In this document: in pieces, positions 1 to 5,688 of the stretch | Layout: every line of letters begins with the position of its first letter | Numbering within the stretch: position 1 is the stretch's first letter | Assembly: GCA_024225895.1 (NCBI GenBank) | Contig: JAAEMC010000263.1 | Coordinates: forward strand, 1-7,943 | From: Desulfobacteraceae bacterium | GTDB lineage: Bacteria > Desulfobacterota > Desulfobacteria > Desulfobacterales > Desulfobacteraceae | DNA length: 7,943 bases | Direction: 5' to 3' | The notes under the pieces: model-generated | Databases searched by the model: none | Seen by the model: the letters and a program-made list of their open reading frames with translations, nothing else | What the model was told of the DNA's origin: nothing | Made by a program: the position numbers and the translations under genes

Positions 1-24
1 AAGAATAAAAAAACAGGCTAAAAA

Positions 25-633
25 ATGCTTTTAAAAATAAATCCAATCAATCCGCAGCAGCGGCTGATAATAAAAGTTGTTGATATTTTAAAAAAAGGCG
101 GCATCATTGCTTATCCCACAGATACATTCTATGGGATCGGCTGTGACATTATGAATAAAAAATCCATTGAAAAGATATATGCGCTTAAACAACGGACCAA
201 AACCAAGCCGTTCAGTTTTATTTGTCCAGACTTAAAAAACATCAGTAAATATGCCAAGGTGACTAATTTTGCATATCGAAATATGAAACGCTTGTTGCCG
301 GGGCCTTATACTTTTGTTTTGTCCGGCTCAAAAATGGTACCCAAAATAATGCTCACTAAAAGAAGAACCGCCGGCATCAGGGTTCCGGATCATCCCATTG
401 CCATCGAGTTAGCCAGTCAATTAGCCAATCCCATTCTTTCCACCAGTGCTACAAACCCTAAAGGAGGTATATTTGAGGATGCCACTTTGCTTTATGAATA
501 TTTTAATGACAGGATAGATGTGGTAATAGACGCTGGTCCTGTCCCGGGAACACCTTCCAGCGTTGTGTCTTTAATTGATGACATACCTGAAATTATCCGT
601 TACGGTGCTGGTAATGTTGAGGTCTTTGAGTAG
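25..633 (+). CDS. yciO: YciO/Sua5/YrdC-family protein (threonylcarbamoyl-AMP synthase-like)
   Basis: 202 residues, a single YrdC-like domain and the usual length for YciO (about 206 aa in E. coli). The N-terminus (NPINPQQRLI, then GGIIAYPTDTFYGIGC at 25-40) closely resembles E. coli YciO. Other family blocks are KQRTKTKPFSF (55-65), PGPYTFVL (92-99), GIRVPDHPIA (117-126), LSTSATNP (138-145) and GTPSSVVSL (175-183). The TsaC/Sua5 relatives make threonylcarbamoyl-AMP from threonine, bicarbonate and ATP for the t6A modification of tRNA. YciO itself does not simply replace TsaC in E. coli, so the exact reaction here is uncertain. This copy keeps a K-x-R...KP stretch that resembles TsaC more than E. 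coli YciO does. The Sua5 C-terminal domain is absent. The start ATG has only a weak AGG-containing upstream stretch, and no promoter can be judged because the window begins 24 bases before it. The 3' end overlaps the convergent sppA by 63 bp. Confidence 0.9.
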   Translation: MLLKINPINPQQRLIIKVVDILKKGGIIAYPTDTFYGIGCDIMNKKSIEKIYALKQRTKTKPFSFICPDLKNISKYAKVTNFAYRNMKRLLPGPYTFVLSGSKMVPKIMLTKRRTAGIRVPDHPIAIELASQLANPILSTSATNPKGGIFEDATLLYEYFNDRIDVVIDAGPVPGTPSSVVSLIDDIPEIIRYGAGNVEVFE

Positions 634-1473
634 GGAATCTGCAAGGTGCCTTAACAGTGTCATCTTATCCTTTTTTAAATATATTGGTTTTAATTCCCCT
701 TCAATTTTAGCCATTTTCCCTGCCCATTGAACAGCATCATCCAAGTTGCCAAGGCGGTCAATCAATTTTAATTTTAAAGCTTTCTGGCCGGAGTATACCC
801 TTCCGTCTGCTAACTTTTTCATGATATCAGGATTGATTTTTCTTGCTTTTGCTACATCATTTACAAATTGCAGATGGAGTTCATCCACCAGTGATTGAAA
901 AATAACCTTCTCTTTATCTTTAAGTTCCCTTAGAGGGGATCCCATGTCCTTGAATTCGCCACTTTTGATTACAATGGGAGAGATGCCGATTTTTTTAACG
1001 ATTTCCTTGAGATTTGCATATTCCATGATCACGCCGATGCTGCCGGTCAATGTTCCTGGATTGGCAATAATACCATGGGCTGCAGATCCAATGTAGTATC
1101 CGCCTGAAGCTGCCACTCCTCCAAAGGAAGCAATGATTGTTTTTTTCTCTCGGGTCTTCATAATTTCCCTGTAAATTTCCTGGGAAGGCGCGATTCCACC
1201 GCCAGGCGAGTCGATACGGAGAATAATGGCTTTAATGGCCTCGTTATCCATAAAGCTATGGATATCTTCAATCACTTTTTTTGAAGATAAAATAACCCCG
1301 TTGATTTCAACAATCCCGATATTGCCTTTTGAGTTGGAGTATTTTTGTGTCATCTGGACATTGACCATCTTTGTCCCGGAATGAATGATCAGACTCAACC
1401 CCAAAAAACAAAGGGTTGATAAAGATGCCATGATGATCAAAAAGAAAAGAAACGGATGTCTTCGTGTAAACAT
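571..1473 (-). CDS. sppA: Signal peptide peptidase SppA, short (single-domain) form
   Basis: 300 residues, the size of the short bacterial SppA type rather than the 67-kDa double-domain E. coli enzyme. SppA cleaves leftover signal peptides within the cytoplasmic membrane. One hydrophobic segment at about residues 8-31, after MFTRRH, gives a membrane anchor with the protease domain outside. The S49 peptidase core follows: GNIGIVEINGVI (50-61), LRIDSPGGG (85-93), GGVAASGGYYIGSAA (118-132) and LTGSIGVIM (142-150). Ser123 is the probable nucleophile and Lys175 (in KSGEFK) the general base; their spacing of 52 residues is the same as in B. subtilis SppA (Ser147/Lys199). The start is supported by AGGGGA 7 nt upstream. 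The gene is last in the hisC-cmk-rpsA-sppA series, 105 bp after rpsA and behind a terminator, so it depends on read-through or on a promoter I could not identify. Its last 20 codons and stop lie antisense to the end of the YciO-family gene. Confidence 0.95.
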   Translation of the reverse strand: MFTRRHPFLFFLIIMASLSTLCFLGLSLIIHSGTKMVNVQMTQKYSNSKGNIGIVEINGVILSSKKVIEDIHSFMDNEAIKAIILRIDSPGGGIAPSQEIYREIMKTREKKTIIASFGGVAASGGYYIGSAAHGIIANPGTLTGSIGVIMEYANLKEIVKKIGISPIVIKSGEFKDMGSPLRELKDKEKVIFQSLVDELHLQFVNDVAKARKINPDIMKKLADGRVYSGQKALKLKLIDRLGNLDDAVQWAGKMAKIEGELKPIYLKKDKMTLLRHLADSLLKDLNITSTVTDNFRYVIN

Positions 1474-1498
1474 AAGAAAATCCCCTGGCCTTTTTTAT

Positions 1499-1538
1499 AA
1501 AAAAACAAAGGCCGGAGAAAGGAACTTCATCCGGCCTT
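1499..1538 (-). terminator. Rho-independent terminator after rpsA
   Basis: Read on the minus strand, 9-bp arms AAGGCCGGA and TCCGGCCTT (1530-1538 and 1508-1516) enclose a 13-nt loop in which GAA/TTC can pair further. The second arm runs straight into TGTTTTTTT (the A-rich stretch 1499-1507 on the plus strand). It begins 40 bp after the rpsA stop, so it should end most rpsA transcripts before sppA. The downstream part can also form a competing hairpin, described in the findings. Confidence 0.85.
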
Positions 1539-1578
1539 ATAAGTTTATGATTCAAACTGAGTCGCTAAAATATAATAC

Positions 1579-3708
1579 TTATTCTTTTTCTTCAGTTTTT
1601 TCAGATTCATCTTCCTGATCCTCAGGTTCTTGAGCTTCGGGATCCTCTTCAGATTTTTCTTCAACAGCTACTTCTGCTTTAGGCTCTTCAGATGGTGTGT
1701 CTTCTTCAACACCTTCTTCCACTTGAATTTCTTCAGCCTCCTCAGCAACTTCTTCAACAGCAGTTACTTCGGGAGCAGCCTCTTCAGCAGCCTCTTCAGC
1801 AGCCTCTTCAGCAACTTCTTCTTCAGCAGTTACTTCGGGAGCAGCCTCTTCAGCAGCCTCTTCAGCAACTTCTTCTTCAGCAGTTACTTCGGGAGCAGCC
1901 TCCTCAGTATCTTCTTCTTTGGATTTATTGGCTTCGATTTGCTCTTGAATATTGTTTCTTAAAAGCTCTCCAAAGGAAGACGTTGCCGGTTTCATGTTTT
2001 TGGCAAATTTCTCAAGATATTTATCATCATCATCTTCTTCAAGACGTTTAATGGAAAGGCCGATTCGTCTTTCATCACTGTTAATGTTCATCACTTTTGC
2101 AGTAATGGTTTCACTAATCTGATAGTGTTCTTTCGGGCTTTTGATATTTTCTTTGCTGATTTCAGAAACATGGACAAGACCTTCTATTCCTTCTTCTAAT
2201 TCTACAAAGACACCAAAGTCTGTCAGGTTGGTAATGACGCCGGATATTTCTTTTCCAACTTCATAGCGTTCTGCGACAGTTTCCCAGGGATCGGGCTGGG
2301 TCTGTTTAATACCCAGGGAAAATCTTTCATTGGATTTATCAATATCCAGAACGACCGCCTGGATGGTATCATTCTTTTTATAAACTTCTGAAGGATGTTT
2401 GATTCGTTTTGTCCAGGAAATATCTGAAATATGAACCAGTCCGTCAATGTCATCATCAATACCTATGAAAAGACCAAATTCTGTTATATTTTTAATTTTT
2501 CCTTCTATGATGGTGCCAACAGGATATTTTTGAGAAATCACTTCCCAGGGATTATCAACTGTCTGTTTGATTCCCAGAGAGATTCTTCTGTTATCCGGTT
2601 TAAGATCCAGGACAATGGCCTCAATCTCTTCACCAACAGTCACCATTTGGGATGGATGACGGATTTTTCTTGTCCAGGACATTTCAGAAACATGAATAAG
2701 GCCTTCAACACCTTCTTCAAGCTCAATAAATGCACCGTAGTCTGTCAGGCTGACCACTTTGCCTGTAACTTTGGATCCCACTGGATATTTCTCTGCAGCA
2801 GTGGTCCAGGGATCGGGTGTCAATTGTTTCATACCAAGGGATACCCGTTCTTTTTCAAAGTCAAAGCTTAAGATCTTGACGTCGATTTTATCACCCACGG
2901 AAAAAAGTTCAGACGGATGTTTTACGCGGCCCCAGGAAATATCTGTGATATGGAGAAGTCCGTCCACTCCGCCGAGATCGACAAAGATGCCGTATTCGGT
3001 GATGTTCTTGACAATTCCTTCCATAACCTTGCCGTTTTCAATGGCTTCAAGGGTAGTGCTGCGCAGTATATCCCGTTCGGCTTCAAGGAGGATTCTCCTT
3101 GAAAGAACGATGTTATTTCTCTTTTTGTTGTACTTGAGAATTTTGAATGTATAGGTCTGGTTTACCATTTCATCCATGTTACGGATAGGTCTTAAGTCAG
3201 CCTGAGATCCGGGCAGGAACGCCTGCAGTCCGATATCCACTGAAAAACCGCCTTTAACACGGCTTGTGATAACTCCTTCAATGGTTCCGTCAGCATCATA
3301 AACTTCCTTGATGGCATCCCAGACTTTAACCTTCTGGGCTTTTTCATGGGATAAAAGAACGGTTTCCTCTTCTTCATCCCATACTTCAATCATTACCTCA
3401 AATTGATCACCAACGTTGACATTGAGAGCACCTTCCTCGTCAATGAACTCTTGAATTGAGATCTGGCCTTCAGATTTATATCCCACATCAACAAGAACAG
3501 CTTCCTTGCCGACGGATATAACAGTTCCGGTTACTACCTGTCCCTCTTCAAATTTTTTCAGGCTGGATTCATAAATACCTAAAAGTTCTTCCATACTCTC
3601 TTCCCCTGTAAGTTCAGGTTCCGAGGTTTCCTGTGTCTCTAATTCTTCGGTGTTCATTTCTTCGGTGTTCATTTCTTCGTCTTCGTTTGTTTCAGCGATG
3701 TTGCTCAT
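1579..3708 (-). CDS. rpsA: 30S ribosomal protein S1 with long acidic repeat tail
   Basis: 709 residues against 557 in E. coli. S1 binds mRNA on the small ribosomal subunit and helps initiation on structured or weakly SD-led messages. Six S1 (OB-fold) repeats are visible at about residues 54-121, 138-205, 226-294, 311-381, 398-468 and 485-555. Repeats 1-2 are divergent (ribosome-binding type in known S1). Repeats 3-6 carry the RNA-binding signature, such as TEYGIFVDL...GLLHITDISW. A short segment (563-591, KYLEKFAKNM onward) leads into an extremely acidic tail: 47 of the last 109 residues are Glu, with only 4 Lys. The tail contains repeats of APEVTAEEEVAEEAA encoded by near-identical DNA. The N-terminal 50 residues are also acidic and include a tandem MNTEE duplication. 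The start is supported by AGGGGG 10 nt upstream. The gene lies 114 bp downstream of cmk, an order also found in E. coli, and has its own predicted promoter and leader hairpin. Confidence 0.97.
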   Translation of the reverse strand: MSNIAETNEDEEMNTEEMNTEELETQETSEPELTGEESMEELLGIYESSLKKFEEGQVVTGTVISVGKEAVLVDVGYKSEGQISIQEFIDEEGALNVNVGDQFEVMIEVWDEEEETVLLSHEKAQKVKVWDAIKEVYDADGTIEGVITSRVKGGFSVDIGLQAFLPGSQADLRPIRNMDEMVNQTYTFKILKYNKKRNNIVLSRRILLEAERDILRSTTLEAIENGKVMEGIVKNITEYGIFVDLGGVDGLLHITDISWGRVKHPSELFSVGDKIDVKILSFDFEKERVSLGMKQLTPDPWTTAAEKYPVGSKVTGKVVSLTDYGAFIELEEGVEGLIHVSEMSWTRKIRHPSQMVTVGEEIEAIVLDLKPDNRRISLGIKQTVDNPWEVISQKYPVGTIIEGKIKNITEFGLFIGIDDDIDGLVHISDISWTKRIKHPSEVYKKNDTIQAVVLDIDKSNERFSLGIKQTQPDPWETVAERYEVGKEISGVITNLTDFGVFVELEEGIEGLVHVSEISKENIKSPKEHYQISETITAKVMNINSDERRIGLSIKRLEEDDDDKYLEKFAKNMKPATSSFGELLRNNIQEQIEANKSKEEDTEEAAPEVTAEEEVAEEAAEEAAPEVTAEEEVAEEAAEEAAEEAAPEVTAVEEVAEEAEEIQVEEGVEEDTPSEEPKAEVAVEEKSEEDPEAQEPEDQEDESEKTEEKE
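1741..1902 (-). repeat. Nested tandem repeats encoding the S1 acidic tail
   Basis: The 20-base block CAGTTACTTCGGGAGCAGCC (plus strand) occurs exactly at 1761, 1827 and 1881, giving periods of 66 and 54 bp (22 and 18 codons). The 12-bp difference is one extra copy of TCTTCAGCAGCC, which is itself repeated between the blocks (codes for EEAA). Because the third-codon positions are also nearly identical, the array looks recently expanded by slippage or unequal recombination. All length steps are multiples of three, so the reading frame stays open. Confidence 0.9.
3643..3672 (-). repeat. Perfect 15-bp tandem duplication near the rpsA 5' end
   Basis: TTCTTCGGTGTTCAT (plus strand) occurs twice in direct succession and encodes MNTEE-MNTEE at residues 13-22 of S1. 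It keeps the frame. Each copy contains an in-frame ATG, but neither was chosen as the start because a good SD precedes the upstream ATG at 3708. Confidence 0.9.
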
Positions 3709-3739
3709 TAATATTAGTCCCCCTAATCGAATTTTTTTA

Positions 3740-3767
3740 TATCCATATCAACAGATGTTGATGGATA
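3740..3767 (-). promoter_or_regulatory. Hairpin in the rpsA mRNA leader
   Basis: On the minus strand, TATCCA-TCAAC, loop ATCT, GTTGA, a 2-nt TA bulge and TGGATA form a stem of 6+5 bp. From the predicted start point near 3770 it would sit within about 3 nt of the mRNA 5' end and about 31 nt before the start codon. No U-run follows on this strand (the next bases are TAAAAAAATTCG), so it is not a cmk terminator. A role in message stability or in S1 autocontrol is inference. Confidence 0.6.
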
Positions 3768-3776
3768 CAAACAGTC

Positions 3777-3805
3777 TTTATATCATGATAGGCTCCAATA
3801 ATCAA
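3777..3805 (-). promoter_or_regulatory. Predicted sigma70-type promoter for rpsA
   Basis: On the minus strand, TTGATT (3805-3800), a 17-bp spacer and TATAAA (3782-3777) match the vegetative consensus at 4/6 and 5/6 positions. The element lies in the cmk-rpsA gap and would start transcription near 3770, giving a leader of about 62 nt. It would let rpsA be expressed more strongly than the upstream biosynthetic genes. This is by eye only. Confidence 0.6.
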
Positions 3806-3822
3806 CAGAATAATATACCTTT

Positions 3823-4482
3823 TCAGGTGTTTTCAATAATCTTGATAATTTTCTGAACAACTTCTTCAATGGTGAGATGGGAGGAATCGATGGTAATGGC
3901 ATCTTGGGCCGGTTTGAGTGGTGCTTCTTTTCTTTTGTAATCATTGGTATCACGCCGGGACATCTCCTGTTCAACCGTCTCTAAATTCCTTTTGGCTTCA
4001 GGCATTTCGTCAAACCTTCGTTGAGCCCGAACAAAAAGATCTGCTACTAAAAAGAATTTAAATGCAGCATCTGGAAAAACAACGGTTCCCATGTCCCGGC
4101 CTTCAAAAACAGCGTCCTGAATTTTGGCAATACCTCTTTGAATACCCAAAAGGGCTGCCCTGACTAAAGGTTTTGCAGAAGAGGCCGAGGCCAGCATGGC
4201 AATTTCAGGGGTCCTAATAAATCCTGTAATATCTTGTCCGTAGGATTGGAGGACAAATTCCCCTTTTTGTAAAACAAACTGCAAATCCAGGTTCTTTAAA
4301 AAATGGGCCAGTTTTTCATCATTTTCCCATTGAATATTCTGTTGTTGGATTTCATAGGCAACCCCCCTGTACAATGCACCCGTATCCACGTAAACACAAT
4401 TGAGTTTTTTAGATAACATCTTGCTTGTGGTGGTCTTGCCGGCGCCTGCTGGTCCGTCAATGGTAATAATTCTTGTATCCAT
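3823..4482 (-). CDS. cmk: Cytidylate (CMP/dCMP) kinase
   Basis: 219 residues, close to the E. coli enzyme (227 aa). It transfers phosphate from ATP to CMP or dCMP in the cytoplasm, feeding CTP/dCTP pools and recycling CMP. The P-loop GPAGAGKT is at 10-17, followed by the substrate-side block VDTGALYRGVAYE (32-44). Other cmk signatures are GFIRTPEIA (87-95), FEGRDMGTVVFPDAAFKFFL (126-145), the arginine-rich lid segment RAQRRFDEM (152-160), RRDTNDYKR (176-184) and APLKPAQDAITIDSS (187-201). All regions expected for the type I enzyme are present. Only 7 bases separate the start from the hisC stop, and its AGAGGA ribosome site lies across the end of hisC, so the two are very likely co-transcribed and translationally linked. 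rpsA follows after 114 bp. Confidence 0.97.
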   Translation of the reverse strand: MDTRIITIDGPAGAGKTTTSKMLSKKLNCVYVDTGALYRGVAYEIQQQNIQWENDEKLAHFLKNLDLQFVLQKGEFVLQSYGQDITGFIRTPEIAMLASASSAKPLVRAALLGIQRGIAKIQDAVFEGRDMGTVVFPDAAFKFFLVADLFVRAQRRFDEMPEAKRNLETVEQEMSRRDTNDYKRKEAPLKPAQDAITIDSSHLTIEEVVQKIIKIIENT

Positions 4483-4489
4483 ATTCAGT

Positions 4490-5581
4490 TTATCCTCTAA
4501 GCACCTTTTTTAAACCGTCAATAAACACCTTGTTTTCTTCAGAGGTTCCGGCATTGATCCGAAGAAAGGTTGGAAATTCATATGATTTCAATGACCGTGT
4601 GATGATACCTATCTCTAACAATTTCTTGAATACCTTTGTGGCATCTGTTTTCACATCCAGCATGATAAAATTGGCCTGGGTCGGCAAAGGCGCAATCCCC
4701 ATTTCATCCAATTTTTGGGATAGAAAATCAATGCCGTCATGGGTGGTTTTAATACTTTGATCTAAAAACAATGCATCGTCCAGGGCGGCACAGGCGGCAG
4801 CCTGGGCAAGGCTGTTAACATTAAAGGGCTGGCGAATGCGGTTGAGCACTTCGGCAACCTCAGTATCCATGATACCATAGCCAACCCTGAATCCTGCCAG
4901 TCCATATGCTTTTGAAAATGTCCGCAATGTCACTACCCTGGGATCTTGCAACCCGGATTCCAGGGAATTAAATATGGTTTCATCCCTGACAAACTCAATA
5001 TAGGCCTCATCCAATATAATCAGAACATTATCCGGTACTTTTTTAACAAATGCTTTAAAGGCTTTTTTTGTTAAGGCACTGCCGGTGGGGTTAAAGGGAT
5101 TGGTTAAAAAAATCATTTTGGTTTTGGGAGTGATCTTTTCAGCCATGGCGGCAAGGTCCATTGCAAAGTCCTTCAATGGTACGGCTATTGCGACACCTTT
5201 TGCGGTTTTCACCGATATCTCATACATTAAAAAGGAGGGTTTGGGCATCAGTGCCTCTTCTCCCGGGTTCAAGAATGCATGGGCCAGAAGAGAGATCACA
5301 TCATCTGATCCGTTTCCCAGAACTATATTTTGGGATGTAACATTAAATTTGGCAGCCAGTTTATTGCACAGATCATAACCTGCTGATTCAGGATAGCGGT
5401 TCATTTCGTCAAGATTGTCCATAACTGCCTGGCGTACCTTGGCAGAAAAACCGATGGGATTTTCATTTGAAGCTATCTTGATTGCCTTTTCAATATTATA
5501 CTCGCGTTCAAGCTCCTTTAAAGGTTTACCCGCTTCGTAGGCCTTTATGGTATTTAAGGTCTCACTGATTTTAAATTTCAT
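4490..5581 (-). CDS. hisC: Histidinol-phosphate aminotransferase
   Basis: 363 residues from the chosen ATG, the usual length for HisC (356 aa in E. coli). It is a PLP enzyme that moves an amino group from glutamate to imidazole-acetol phosphate in histidine synthesis. Class I/II aminotransferase features are SNENP (38-42), NRYPESAGYDL (61-71), GNGSDDVI (89-96), NPFNPTGS (161-168) and LDEAYIEF (190-197). TFSKAYGLAGFRVGY (221-235) contains the PLP-binding Lys224, and the C-terminal LRINAGT contains Arg341. The frame extends to a TTG at 5614, but the ATG at 5581 is preferred: AGGAGA lies 11 nt before it, the protein then begins MKFKISETLNTIKAYEAGKP as relatives do, and the TTG lies in the predicted -10 box. 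It starts the minus-strand gene group and no other his gene is in the window. Related HisC-like enzymes can act on aromatic amino acids, so a broader specificity is possible. Confidence 0.93.
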   Translation of the reverse strand: MKFKISETLNTIKAYEAGKPLKELEREYNIEKAIKIASNENPIGFSAKVRQAVMDNLDEMNRYPESAGYDLCNKLAAKFNVTSQNIVLGNGSDDVISLLAHAFLNPGEEALMPKPSFLMYEISVKTAKGVAIAVPLKDFAMDLAAMAEKITPKTKMIFLTNPFNPTGSALTKKAFKAFVKKVPDNVLIILDEAYIEFVRDETIFNSLESGLQDPRVVTLRTFSKAYGLAGFRVGYGIMDTEVAEVLNRIRQPFNVNSLAQAAACAALDDALFLDQSIKTTHDGIDFLSQKLDEMGIAPLPTQANFIMLDVKTDATKVFKKLLEIGIITRSLKSYEFPTFLRINAGTSEENKVFIDGLKKVLRG

Positions 5582-5592
5582 AATGCTGTTGG

Positions 5593-5598
5593 TCTCCT
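5593..5598 (-). promoter_or_regulatory. Ribosome binding site deciding the hisC start
   Basis: AGGAGA on the minus strand, 11 nt before the ATG at 5581. It lies downstream of the in-frame TTG at 5614, so it can only serve the shorter form of HisC. Confidence 0.75.
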
Positions 5599-5613
5599 GT
5601 CTTAAAAAAAACA

Positions 5614-5642
5614 AACTTAGTTAGGATTTGAATTTTTGTCAA
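5614..5642 (-). promoter_or_regulatory. Predicted sigma70-type promoter for hisC-cmk(-rpsA)
   Basis: On the minus strand, a perfect TTGACA (5642-5637) is followed after 17 bp by TAAGTT (5619-5614). The -10 box matches only T1, A2 and T6 of TATAAT. Transcription would start near 5607, giving a leader of about 26 nt that contains the AGGAGA. It lies in the 107-bp divergent gap between hisC and the DUF1343 gene, so its regulation could affect both. Confidence 0.55.
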
Positions 5643-5688
5643 TGACTATGCTAATTAGAGTTTTATTAAAAATAAATCAGGTGCGTAT

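Noticed and set aside
1307..1618. Short open frames on both strands over the start of sppA and the rpsA terminator
   Set aside because: They overlap the SppA membrane anchor region and the terminator hairpin; no motif or ribosome site supports them.
1741..1902. Possible CRISPR-like array
   Set aside because: The periodic units lie in frame inside rpsA, the intervening segments are themselves repeats rather than unique spacers, and no cas gene is nearby.
1630..2051. Plus-strand open frames rich in Phe/Ser or in Gln/Leu repeats opposite the S1 tail
   Set aside because: They are antisense shadows of the Glu/Ala repeat DNA of rpsA; their repeated composition follows directly from that array and no SD or family feature is present.
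2223..3389. Other open frames overlapping rpsA on both strands
   Set aside because: They lie wholly within the strongly supported six-repeat S1 gene, show no family motifs, and arise from the long open frame opposite.
5085..5378. Plus-strand open frame inside hisC
   Set aside because: Antisense to the PLP-enzyme core; no recognisable features.
5636..5670. Plus-strand promoter for the namZ-rnhA pair using TTGTCA
   Set aside because: No -10 box at acceptable spacing; the same bases serve better as the minus-strand TTGACA element. The pair surely has a promoter, but I cannot place it.
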